A stretch of DNA of 64,000 bases from Euleptes europaea (Eukaryota; Chordata; Lepidosauria; Squamata; Sphaerodactylidae), in contig NC_079332.1 of the NCBI RefSeq assembly GCF_029931775.1, positions 1,562,501 to 1,626,500 of the forward strand, written 5' to 3'. The notes beneath the pieces were generated by a model, which worked only from the letters and a program-made list of their open reading frames with translations, was not told the origin of the DNA and did no database searches. Made by a program: the position numbers and the translations under genes. Shown piece by piece: positions 33,784 to 44,299 of this stretch (the first letter of the stretch is position 1; the number at the start of each line of letters is the position of its first letter).

Positions 33784-33944
33784 CTCCTGCCCATCTCGGA
33801 ACGGGGAGCCGCACACGTGGGGCTCCCAGGAAGTTCGGGTGCTGGTCTGGCCATTGTGTCGTGCTCCTCCCACCCACATGTGCAGCCAACAAGGGGAAAT
33901 CCCCAGTCTTGGAGAGGGGGGCTGGTCCGTCCATTCTGTGCATT

Positions 33945-34078
33945 CATAACCCGCCCTTTCCTCCCCAAGAGTTCAGAGCAGCACCAATGCTTCTTTTTTA
34001 ACATTTTATCCTTCCAACAACCCTGTGAGGTAGGTAAGACTGAAAGAAAGTGATTGGGCCAAGCTTTGCAACCCAGCA
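33945..34078 (-). repeat. Old Sauria SINE, reverse
   Basis: ACAACCCTGTGAGGTAGGT with a diverged body; an older copy than the TTC-tailed elements. Confidence 0.5.
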
Positions 34079-34326
34079 GAGATCTGTGCAAGTGATCCAG
34101 GCATTAAGTGCAAGAAAGAGGGTAGTTCTTTGAGGGAGAACAGGAGCAGAGGTGTGTTGGGGGAGGAGAGCAGAGAGGGAACCAAGCCCTGGAGGACTTT
34201 AAAGGCAGAGGGGGAAATTTGTGTTTATCTAGCAGTTGACATCTTGTAGGTCATCTTGCAGGTCATCAATCCATAGGGTCATCATAAGTGGGAAGCAATT
34301 TGACATAAGTGGGAAGCGATTTGATG

Positions 34327-34512
34327 CATGCCTATTCTCTCCAGGATAAGAAAAGCATGCCTATTATATTAGGTGCTGTGGAAGACAGGCTGGATGCTGC
34401 TGCTGCAGTCGTCTTGTTTGTGGGCTTCCTAGAGGCACCTGGTTGGCCACTGTGTGAACAGACTGCTGGACTTGATGGGCCTTGGTCTTGTCCAGCAGGG
34501 CTTTTCTTATGA
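34327..34512 (+). repeat. LINE 3'-end-like repeat (TTCTTATG-tailed)
   Basis: Contains TATTATATTAGGTGCTGTGG, CACTGTGTGAACAGACTGC and the CTTTTCTTATG end. Confidence 0.7.
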
Positions 34513-34519
34513 CAGCACA

Positions 34520-35120
34520 TCACACACACACGAAGTAACCACGGGGAGAGAGTCCTGAGATGGATTGCTGGTGGCTGCAGGTCCTGCCCTGTCATTTTCC
34601 TAGCCACCCTGGAGGATACACAGCCCATTTAGGTTCCCCCCCCACATGTTCCCTCCTACCACCACGGAGAGTCCCGGTGACTCAGTTCACATCAGAGGCG
34701 CGAGAAAGGATATTGCGAAGCACACCCTGCTCAGACAAATGTCTCCGGACAGGTTTGGTGAGGCTCTCTGGTAGAATAGCTCTGTCCTTGGTGGAAGTGA
34801 TTCCCTTTCTCCCAGTTGGCCCAATGAAGGTGCCCCATGACATGAGAAGGTTACTTCTCACCTGAGGATCACCTGCCTGTCCAGTCATTGGATCCTGGGA
34901 GAGGTCGTTTCTGTTAGCAAAGCTTGAGTGTGTGTGTTGGAACTGCAGGATTGCCTTGCTGCTTAGGAATGACGTCTGACACGCAGCCGGTGGCTTCCAA
35001 AAGAAAAAAAAGCAATCCTTATTTATAAGTAATGACATACTAGTTGGGGAAGACTAGAGACGGCCTCCTAAACTACCTGCCAATTCTAGGATGGATAGAG
35101 AGAAAGGGAGGGGTGCATCT
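34520..35120. other. Intergenic sequence, nothing recognised
   Basis: Unique sequence with a 118-codon antisense open frame (34682-35038) of no recognisable family. Confidence 0.35.
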
Positions 35121-35124
35121 TGTG

Positions 35125-35420
35125 TGGTGTAGTGGTTAAGAGCAGTGGTTAGGAGCGGTGGAGTCTGATCTGGAGAACCGGGTTTGATTCCCCACTCCTC
35201 CACATGAGCGGCCGAGGCTAATCTAGTGAACTGGGTTTGTTTCCCCCACTCCTCCACATGAAGCCAGCTGGGTGACCTTGGCCTAGTCACAGCTCTCTCA
35301 GCCCCACCGACCTCACAGGGTGTCTGTTGTGGGGAGGGGAAGGGAAGGTGATTGCACGCTGGTTTGATTCTGCCTTAAGTGGTAGAGAAAGTTGGCATAT
35401 AAAAACCAATTCTTCTTCTT
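35125..35420 (+). repeat. Sauria-SINE-like element, full length
   Basis: Runs from TGTGTGGTGTAGTGGTTAAG to TTCTTCTTCTTC. Confidence 0.9.
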
Positions 35421-35589
35421 CGAGTTAGAGAAGAGGGCGGAGGGGAGGGTCAGCCGGAAGTAAGTTTCCCTGAGAATAGCAGTCAAAGGTCAAAGAGAGA
35501 GGAGCAGGGTGGATCCAAGCCAAAGGGTGGGGAGAGTCCTGACCCTTCTGTCTTTTGAGCTCTGTGGCCCCTCCAAAGCCTGAGACTAC

Positions 35590-35715
35590 CAGAGGAAAGT
35601 TGTGTCGATCTGCCGTAGAACAGTTGGATTCCAATCTAATAGCCCCTTAGAGATCCACAACATTTTTGGGGTATAAGCTTTCGAGAGCCAATGCTCCCTT
35701 CGTCAGGTATCTGAC
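35590..35715 (-). repeat. Penelope-like remnant with hammerhead-like core
   Basis: The - strand at 35707-35671 reads CTGACGA, then stem GGGAGC, loop ATTG, stem GCTCTC, then GAAAGC. This is the CUGANGA-stem-GAAA plan of hammerhead ribozymes known in Penelope-like elements. The rest (TAAGGGGCTATTAGATTGG) matches a reptile-wide repeat as I remember it. Confidence 0.55.
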
Positions 35716-36187
35716 CAAGAGCAAGAGCCAGGGCCTTCTCCACTCTGGCTCCTGCTCTTCAGGATTATCTGCCTGAAGAGATGCGGAAAGCTCAGTCACT
35801 GTTCAGCCTCCATGGAGGACGTTGGCCTTGGGGACATGAGCAATGTGTGAACTGGCCCACGGCCTCAGCTCCAAGTCAAGGGAAGCAGGACACAATAACC
35901 TTATTGTGTGTTTCACCCAACGTGACTCACCATTCCAGAGCTGCAAGCTCCTTATGAATGTATTAAGGGAAACCGAGCTGTACCAATTGTCTCCGTCGTG
36001 GTGTGTTGTGTTGACGTTTGACATGGGCTTGAGGACTTCGAATGGCAGTGGGGCTCTTCAGCCCAGGCGCTGCCCCCAACCCCCCCGAAATCACCCTTGT
36101 ACAAACCTGCATTTCCTTGCCTTTTGTTGTAGTTCATGTTTGTGCTCTGTGGCAGGTGATAATGCTTTGTCACCTCTTAGTGACTGA

Positions 36188-36335
36188 AGGCAGGGCTGGG
36201 GCTTAGGGCTAGAAGAGCTCTTGTGTGAGGTGCCAAAGGTCCTGGGTTCAATCCACGGCATCTTCATTTAAAAGTTCTCAAGTGCTGGGAAAGGCCTTTC
36301 CCTGCCTGAGAGTCTGGAGTGCCATTTGCATGCAC
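36188..36335 (+). repeat. Diverged tRNA-Ala-type SINE
   Basis: GTCCTGGGTTCAATCCACGG and CTGCCTGAGAGTCTGGAGTG align with the SINE head and body at lower identity than other copies. Confidence 0.55.
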
Positions 36336-36339
36336 GCAC

Positions 36340-37000
36340 ATCTGGGTCTTTTTATTTAACAGGGAACTTTCAGTGGATGGGCACGTGTCTTGCCAACCAA
36401 AAATGGTCCCCATTTCAGTCCAGGGCATCTCCAGGTCTCAGGTACATGGTTCTGGGGAAGACCTCTCTTCTACCTATGTTCCTGGAGAGCCACAGAGCTT
36501 GATGTACCAGTGGCGCGACTTATTTTTGTGTATCTTGGGTCTCCTCGGGCCCCAGTCAAAGATTCCCTCTGCCCCACGGGCTGTGCCTTCCAACTCAATT
36601 GCAGCGCCACCCCCAAAGTTGTTATTAATGTGATAAAATCTTTTGGATTTCCACTTCTTTGGTGTTGGTTTTCAAGACGGCGCGGCGGCGTTGATCCTTT
36701 GGGCTCTTGTAGATGGTTTCTAGGTTGAATTAAGGGGTGATGTTTCTCCAGGTGGTCTGGTACATGTTGTACCAGCTGTTGTTATGATGGTAATCCTACA
36801 CTGTTTTTATGGGTAGCTGCGAGGCGAGACAATTAAAAACATCTTTTTGAGAAACCTTTCATGTTCATAAGCGAGACTAAGAGATATCGAGAAATGAAGC
36901 AAGAATCCCGGTCTGTTTTGGGAACGACAGGCTTCCTTGGTTTGGCCCCATGGATCCAAACAGCGTTCAAGGGTTGTGTTCAAGATTGATGATTGACGCA
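36340..37000. other. Intergenic sequence, nothing recognised
   Basis: Unique sequence without exon-like structure. Confidence 0.35.
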
Positions 37001-37004
37001 CAAT

Positions 37005-37236
37005 CATGAACACATGAAGCGGCCTTCTACTGAATCAGACCCCTCGGTCCATCAAAGTCAGTCTTGTCTACTCAGACCAGCAGCAGCTCTCCAGGGTCTC
37101 AGGCAGGGGTCTTTCACATCACCTACTTATCTACTACTTATCTACTTCCCTTTAACTGGAGATGGCTTGGATTGAACCTGGGACCTTCTGCATGCCAAGC
37201 AGATGCTCTACCATTGAGCCACAGCCTCTCTCCTTA
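37005..37236 (-). repeat. tRNA-Ala-derived SINE, full length
   Basis: Reverse copy with a short internal duplication (CTACTTATCTACTACTTATC). Confidence 0.9.
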
Positions 37237-37889
37237 GTCTGACATCATCTGGTCTCCGGCTGTCAGGCGCTTTGCAGGATCCCAGGTGGAGAGGGGTCTC
37301 CCCCAACACCTGCTAGCTGTGAACGTTTTCAAAAGCTGAGACCCGTGAATGCCACGCTGGTCCCCTACTGCAGAGCCCTGTTGTGGGGGCACCTTCCTAG
37401 TGCTCAGAAAATCCCAGGTTCAGACCCCGACATCTCCAAGGTTTTTTAAACTGTTGAGCTATTGCACTCAGGACTTGTCCCTCTGGTTTTGCATCATCTG
37501 GAGGTGCCACCAGGCATTTCTTCACCCGTGTAGCCTGATGATTAATTGACAACCATCTTGTTTCACTATACTTTTTTGGGTAAGCGCTTGCGTGAGAAGC
37601 ATGCAAAGATCCTTTGGAATGAGTGCAGCTCTCTTTGCCGTGCCGAATGGGACACTTTGGCGTAACAGTAGCACCCTGGGTTGCCCAACCAAACCGCAGA
37701 GTGGCTCAACTTGAAGTTTCATTGGCATTGCTCGAGAAGTATGGGCCACGCGCAGTCAACACAAAACCAGCCCTCAAGAATTCGAGATAATACAGCCTTA
37801 TTGGTCCAGAGAGGGTTGTTTGCTGCAATGAGCGGGGGGGCGGGGGGGACGGACGGGACAAAAATCCAAATCGTTCTCCAGTTAGAAAC

Positions 37890-38357
37890 AGGAGGTTGAA
37901 GGAGCTGGGTATGTTTAGCCTGGAGAGGAGAAGAGTGAGAGGGGATACGATAACCATCTTCAAGTACTTGAAGGACTGTCATATAGAGGAGGGTGCCCAG
38001 TTGTTTTCTGTTGCCCCAGAAGGTCGGACCAAAACCAACGGGTTGAAATTAAATCAAAAGAGTTTCCGGCTAAACATTAGGAAGAACTTTCTAACAGTTT
38101 AGAGCGGTGGAACAGGCTTCCTCAGGAGGTGGTGAGCTCTCCTTCCCTGGAGGTCTTTAAGCAGAGGCTTGATGGCCATCCGTCAGCAATGCTGGTTCTG
38201 TGACCTTGGGCAGATCATGAGAGGGAGGGCACCTTGGCCATCTTCTGAGCATGGAGGAGGGGTCACTGGGGGTGTGGGGGGAGGTAGTTGTGAATTTCCT
38301 GCATTGTGCAGGGGGTTGGACTAGATGACCCTGGTGGTTCCTTCCAACTCTGATTCT
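37890..38357 (+). repeat. CR1-type LINE 3' fragment
   Basis: Begins GAGGTTGAAGGAGCTGGGTA and ends with the CCTTCCAACTCTGATTC terminus. Confidence 0.85.
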
Positions 38358-38606
38358 AAGTGCTACACAGAAGTTATGTCGTCCCTGCCCAGAGCTGGGG
38401 AGGAGAACATTTCCCCCCTGGCTTGGTCCCTATCACACTTGTTTTCTTCTTTCAGGGGCTTTTTTAAAAAAAATTGGGAAGCATTGAGAGCCCTACAGCC
38501 CCGTATGCAGTACAAAAGCTTGTGAGATGCAGCCCCCGCCCCGATTAAGCATGCTTTGCCATTCTATGTTTTAAAAATGCTAGGAGAACAAGGAAAGAGT
38601 GTTGGC

Positions 38607-38815
38607 TAGGGTTGCCAACCTCCAGGAAGGGGCTGGAGCTCTCCTAGAATAACAACTGACCTGCAGGCTACAGAGAACAGTTCCCCTGGAGGAAACAGCT
38701 GTTTTGGAGGGTGGGCTATATACCCTTCTGAGGCCTCCCCTCCCCAAACCCAGCCTTTCCAAGCAACACCCCCAAATCTCCAGGAATTTCCCAACCCATT
38801 GTTGGCAGCCCTAGT
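38607..38815. repeat. hAT-like MITE, second subfamily
   Basis: Same ends (TAGGGTTGCCA and TTGGCAGCCCTA) as the common subfamily but a different interior (GGGGCTGGAGCTCTCC, GTGGGCTATATACCC). Confidence 0.75.
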
Positions 38816-39212
38816 ACTCAGCTCCTGAGGGGAGTCTCAAAGGACAGGCAGAGGTTTCTCAGGTCTAGTGAGGGACTAAAATGGGAAGGTCAGGAGGCTG
38901 GGCTTCTGTATTTCATTAAAGGCACCCTTCTCTTCTCCCCCCACCCCAACTCCTTGAGCAGTGGTTTGCAGCTTCCAAGAGTAAAAACCCCCGTAAGCCT
39001 GCAGCGAAACTGAAGGAATGCCGAGTTCCCTGGATGGTGGAGGAGGCTTAAGTATTTAGGGCAGTTTAAATATTTGGAGAGCCCAGTGAGAAGCAAGCGC
39101 TTGTGAGCGGATTTAAAGGTGCTTACATCCTTAAGTCCGCCTTGTGTTTAGTGGCAGTGGCTTGGAAAGCAAGTCTGTAATAGACTTCAGGTGAGCTGGC
39201 CTCTTGCCAAGG

Positions 39213-39630
39213 GAAGCGGCACGGGCTTTCATCCAAAACGGATAAAAGGAAGTATTTCATCACATAACGCATAGTTAAATTGTGGAACTCCCTGCCCCAG
39301 GATGTGGTGATGGCTGCCAACTTGGAAGGCTTGAAGAGGGGAGTGGACATGTTCATGGAGGAAAGGGGTATTCATGGCTACTAGTAAAAATGGATACTAG
39401 TATGCATACCTATTATACCTAAAATGCATACCTATTATCTGCAGGATCAGAGGAGCAGGCCTATTGTATTAAATGCTGTGGAATACAGGCAGGATGGTGC
39501 TGCTGCAGGCGTCTTGCTTGTGGGCTTCCTGGAGGCCCCTGGTTGGCCCCTGTGTGAACAGACTGCTGGACTTGATGGGCCTGGGTCTGATCCAGCAAGG
39601 CTTTTCTTATGTTCTTATGTTGTGACGAAC
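39213..39630 (+). repeat. LINE 3'-end-like repeat (TTCTTATG-tailed), long copy
   Basis: Contains GTGGAACTCCCTGCCCCAGG, GTGGACATGTTCATGGAGG, the GAACAGACTGCTGG segment and the tail TTCTTATGTTCTTATG. Confidence 0.75.
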
Positions 39631-39895
39631 ATTTGCACACATCTAGCTGATGGGACTGTTGTAAACTGTTGCCTGTTGACCAACACAGAGTTGTTGTTTG
39701 TGAGGAGAGATCAGCCCTAATGGTGTGCGAAAGAACCAGTTGGAAGCCCTGATGACGAAGCTTTCCATGCGCCGTAGGATGAGTCAGCCCTAGAGAACAG
39801 CGCCGCAGAAGAAGGGACGCATTCTCTGGAGAATACGCGTGTGGCAAGTTCAGAATGGCACATCGTCCTGACATACATAAGTGCCGTCATAAGTG

Positions 39896-40023
39896 ACTTG
39901 TGGCAACCTCAGCAAGGGGCTTGGAGGTGAGCAGAGGTGGTTAGCCGTTGCCTTCCCTGGTGGTCTTCCATCCAAGTACCGATCTTGCTTAGCTTCTGAG
40001 ATATGACAAGATCAGGCTATACC
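39896..40023 (-). repeat. 5S-rRNA-derived SINE, reverse
   Basis: Contains GGTGGTCTTCCATCCAAGTAC and CTTGCTTAGCTTCTGAGAT, the complement of the 5S-like head. Confidence 0.6.
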
Positions 40024-40740
40024 GGGGGTCCCCAACAGCAAGGCGGGATAAAAATGGAACTGGAGAGTACATGGACACATGATTGCTGTTTGTGTTACAA
40101 CATTCGAGGGCACCCCCAGCTCTTCCTCGCCAGGTGGAGCTCCTGTATTCAAAGAGGGGCCAGGAATATGTGTGATTTGCTCTCTAAGCGGAAGCAACCT
40201 CTAAAGCCCCGTGAGCACGCCCAAAGGTGCCTATTAAACGCACGGTTCCAAATTACAGAGCCACCAACTTTGGGGAGAGAAGGGCGTGAGAGGGGATCCG
40301 TGGGGTGAAGCGGTACCCCATATGGGGAGATGCACTGAGTTCCCCCCCCCCTGCTGTCCAGTAGACTGTGTGTTCGGCTGTGGGGCAGAGTGAGTTGTGG
40401 GGGGGGGGCTTTTTCAAACACTTTATATCCCTTAATTATTGCAAAGGGATGTGAGATGGCCAGGAATTTCCTTCCTTGTGTTTGTGTGTGTGTGTGTATG
40501 TGGGGGGGGGGGAGGCTTGGTAGTCAAAAGCCCAGTCAAATTGTAGTGTGAACAGCCCAGAAGCAAAGCTCTTTAATTCATATTGTAAACACCTTACAGC
40601 AACGTACGAAAGAGGTTTGTTTGTTTTTTCAGAGGGGATATGTAAAGCACAATATACATTCATCCGGAAAGAAAAAATCTGGCAGCTTTCCCAAGATAGG
40701 TGACCGACCGAGCCGATTGAAGCAATAAATTATCTTGTTT
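40024..40740. other. Intergenic sequence, nothing recognised
   Basis: Unique sequence with a TGTGTG/G-run microsatellite near 40480-40515. Confidence 0.35.
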
Positions 40741-40744
40741 ATTT

Positions 40745-40957
40745 TGCCTCATTTATATCCAGCTGTTCTCCACAAAGCAGTTTGCTTGGTTCTGCTCTCC
40801 TCCATTTTATCCTCACAACAACCCTGTGAGGTAGATTAGGCTAAGTGTGTATGAATGGCCCAAGGTCAACCAGCAAGCTTTGGCAGCAGAGCGGGGATTC
40901 AAACTTGGAATCACAGATCCTCTAAGCACTCCACCAGTCTGGTTCTCAAGTTTGTAG
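40745..40957 (-). repeat. Canonical Sauria SINE, reverse
   Basis: TTATATCCAGCTGTTCTCC, ACAACCCTGTGAGGTAGAT and AGCACTCCACCAGTCTGG follow the classic Sauria-SINE consensus in reverse. Confidence 0.7.
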
Positions 40958-41079
40958 CGACCCATGGGTAAGCACACAGCACATGCTCAGAAAACACCTT
41001 CCGATTCCAGAGCTAAAACATTGCTGCCACCTAGAGGTTTGGCGAATTATAGCACTTTAATTCTTCCTTTTCAGACAGC

Positions 41080-41406
41080 CAGAGTGGTGTAGTGGTTAAG
41101 AGTGGTGGATTCATACCTGGAGAACCGGGCTTGATTCCCAGCTCCTCCACATGAGTGGCGGAGGCTAATCTGGAGAACTAGGTTTGCTTCCCCACTCCTC
41201 CACGTGAAGCCAGCTGGGTGACCTGGGGCTAGTCACAGCTTTCAGCCCCACCTACCTCACAGGGGATCTGTTGTGGGGAGGGGAAGGTGATTGTAAGCTG
41301 GTTTGAGCCTTCCTTTAGTGGTAGAGAAAGTCAGCATATAAAAACCAATTTTTCTTCTTCCTCCTCTTTTTCTTCTTCCTCCTCTTTTTCTTCTTCCTCT
41401 TCTTGG
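41080..41406 (+). repeat. Sauria-SINE-like element with expanded pyrimidine tail
   Basis: Runs from CAGAGTGGTGTAGTGGTTAAG to a long TTCTTCTTCCTCCTCTTTTT-type tail repeated about three times (41350-41406). Confidence 0.9.
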
Positions 41407-41409
41407 TGC

Positions 41410-42175
41410 GGGCAGAGGTCTGGTCGGTGCAGTCTGTGTGGGAAGACTACCTGGGGGGGGACCCCTTCCACCTGATGCAAAAGCAGGAAGCTAGTGGGAA
41501 AATCCATGTATTCAGTGATCAGGCCCACGTTGTTAGGGTTGGGGACGCCGTCAGCAAAATTTGTGTGTGCTCAGTAGTGGAAACAACAGGAGGGAAAGGA
41601 CCAGACATCCCCCGTTCATCCGAATGCAAGCTGAGCAGTTTGCAAATCCCTTCAGGGAAGGCTTCCTCCTCCCAGCTCTCCCGCACAGCCCCGGGGTTCT
41701 TTGTGCGGCTTTCCTGGAGGCATGAGGAAGGGGGTTTGTAAATATGGGATGTTCTGTGGCCAATTTGACAAGCCTCAACATTGACCCTGCATAAATGGCC
41801 CTAGTGAATTTAAACGGCTCTCAAGGCAAGAGCCCAGAGTGGAGCGGAGAAGAGATAAAACCCCAGGTTTTAATCTCATCTCTGCTGTGTGCTTACTTGG
41901 TGGCTTGAGGTCAGGTACCCTTGGGCCAAAAACCACATAACCCAGATGATGTGATCCTCCACCCAAAATAGCATTGGTTGGAAGTTCTCCCGGCGGCGCA
42001 CTGTTTTCCCCCAGACCTGTTTGAAAGGCCTTGGGGACGGGGTCGTTCTCGAGGCTTGAGAAACCCAGTGACCCTGCAAGGAATTGGCTGTTCTGATAAA
42101 GCGCCTCACCCAGGCATTTGGAAGGGCAGTCTGGCGATCCCTTCTAGAAACCCTGGGGAGGTATTTGAATCCTGA
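41410..42175. other. Intergenic sequence, nothing recognised
   Basis: Unique sequence. A 112-codon open frame (41403-41741) starts in the SINE tail and has no recognisable domain. Confidence 0.35.
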
Positions 42176-42178
42176 GGA

Positions 42179-42301
42179 TAGGTGACGTGAAAGACTCCTT
42201 GCCTGAGACCCTGGAGAGCTGCTGCTGGTCTGAAAAGACAATACTGACTTGGATGGACCCTCAAGGGTCTGGTTCAGTAGAAGGCAGCTTCATGTGTTCA
42301 T
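42179..42301 (+). repeat. tRNA-Ala-derived SINE, 3' part
   Basis: Body and end from GATAGGTGACGTGAAAGAC to CAGCTTCATGTGTTCAT. Confidence 0.8.
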
Positions 42302-42774
42302 CGTGGCAACTCACAAAGAATCCTCGCAAGGCATTCGCGGAGCAGTGATTTACCAGGGATGGGAGAAGGAGTTAATAGAAACTCTTGGAGGGGTGTGGTG
42401 ATTTGTGTGTGAAATCCCTGTAATCCTCCCGTCTTCCTAGGAGCTCAGATTAGCCTCAGGTGACTTGGTGGGGTAGGCCAGACCAGGAGGGCTGACCTAG
42501 ATGCGGGAAGTAATCCGGGTGGGGGTTTTGTGGGGGGCGCCAGACGGTTGCGCCCAGGTGGGCTCAGTGCTTCGTCTTGGGCAATTTTGCAATTAATATT
42601 GGTGGTGTGCAGGGGCGGCGTGAGCGCAGAGAGACCTCTTGGCATCCTTAGGCACCTGGGCAGTGGTGGCAAAATGTCCCGGTCCAGAGATGGTGAGCTG
42701 TCCAAAGCTGCCGAGCCAGCGAGCAGCGTGACTTCGGTTCTGGATCTCCAATGTCGTCCCCCTTCACAAACAGA

Positions 42775-42905
42775 TTTTTAAATTTATTTTATTTGATTCG
42801 ATTTATATCCTGCCCTTTCCTGACTTCAGTCAGGCTCAGGGCCGTGAACAACCAGCAATGAACAATCAAGTCAAAAATACATGCTATAAAAATCTAAAAA
42901 GCATT
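42775..42905. repeat. LINE or SINE 3' tail remnant
   Basis: TTTATTTGATTCGATTTATATCC followed by CAGGCTCAGGGCCGTGAAC is a repeat-like tail of uncertain family. Confidence 0.35.
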
Positions 42906-43082
42906 GTACCTTCTAAAATCAGAGTTGGGGCCTTAACAATCATACCAAGCATTGACGCGAAGAGCCAAAGAAGAAGGGGTGGAGAAACAAGGAAGGGTGG
43001 AGAAAAAGGACAAAACTGAAAAATGAAAGTAAAAGTAAAAAAGAAATGGAAAGGTATGGTCGGGTTGAAGTGCTGGGCTCAC

Positions 43083-43252
43083 TTTACCTTAGGCAGGTGA
43101 TGAGAGGGAGGGCATCTTGGCCGCCGTCTGGGCATGGGGAAGGGTTCACTGGGAGTGTGTGTGGAGGAGGTAGTTGTGAATTTCTTGCATTGTGCAGGGG
43201 GGATGGACTAGATGACCCTGGTGGTCCCTTCCAATTCTATGATTCTATGATC
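43083..43252 (+). repeat. CR1-type LINE 3' end
   Basis: GATGAGAGGGAGGGCATCTTG to ATTCTATGATTCTATGA. Confidence 0.8.
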
Positions 43253-43284
43253 CAGTCCAGAAATCTGGAACGGTGGAAATTAGG

Positions 43285-43884
43285 ATTATCAGGTCCCTCT
43301 TCGCTACCGGCGGGAGGTTTTTGGGGCGGAGCCTGAGGAGGGTGGGGTTCAGAGAAGGACTTCAATGGCATAGAGTCCAATTGCCAAAGTGGCCATTTTC
43401 TCCAGGTGAACTGGTCCCTTAACGGCTACACTTTGAAGAGTATCCTACGTGGAACTGAATACTGTATGTGATATATAATTGATTATTTCATAACTGAAAA
43501 TGGAACTTTAAATGGGGCTGAAGAAAAGAATCTGAAACCGCCGTCCCCCATCTTTTCCCCAAGAAAAAAGGCATCTTTTGGGGAATATTGTACCATTCAT
43601 GGACTTGTTGAAGATCAATTAAGAGATATATACCCAGAAGATTTCAACACCTATTTGAATTGCATAGAGACTGCATCAAACGTACACGTGTATATATTGT
43701 ATATATTCTCTAAGATTTGTGTTTATGTATCCCACTGTGTTCTGTGGATGTGATATGTTTAAACACCGATAAGCATTTTGATACTTTTGTACTTGGAGAC
43801 TCCTGGGCAATTTTCCCTAACCTAGGGTACTAGCCCGGAGGTGCCTTCTTTTTGGATTAGTACCTGGAGGTTGGCAGCCCTAGT
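43285..43884. repeat. hAT-like MITE split by an unidentified insert
   Basis: The left part (43285-43425) runs to CCAGGTGAACTGGTCCC and the right part (43856-43884) is AGTACCTGGAGGTTGGCAGCC. About 430 bases between them (43426-43855) are AT-rich, unlike the MITE, and match no family I recognise. Confidence 0.65.
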
Positions 43885-44149
43885 GGAAACCCTAGATGTG
43901 GAGCGAGGCACATTGCACATGCTCAGGGACACTCATATATATTTTTTGAAAGCAAAGAGTAGGCTGTGCAAGTTTAAATGCGGATGGTTCCAAGTCTTCA
44001 TCCAAGGGTGTGTTGTTTTTGTACTGGTATCTTTGTTTTATAGTTAAGCCTCTTTTTTTGGGGTGGGGTGGGGAATTCAGATGGAAACCTTTTAAAAACC
44101 TTTGAAGCTGGCTCCCCCCCCTCCCCAACACACACACCCCTCCGCTTCC

Positions 44150-44298
44150 TCCCCCCTCCGGCCCTTCTCTGGGGGGTGGGGCTCTCCTGGCAGCCCTGCC
44201 CGTGGTAGGTGGGGCGAGCTCAGATTCTCCCCGCTGCTACTCGGAGGAGACCTTCTGCAGGCGAGCGCGGAGATCCCCAACCGAAGTCACCCCCCCAG
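44150..44298 (+). promoter_or_regulatory. CARHSP1: GC-rich promoter and non-coding first exon of CARHSP1
   Basis: A GC- and CpG-rich block ends in a strong donor (CCCCCCCAG then GTAAGC at 44299). It lies upstream of CARHSP1 on the same strand and contains no long ORF, as expected for a 5' UTR exon. Its link to the coding exon 6.7 kb away is an inference. Confidence 0.5.
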
Positions 44299-44299
44299 G

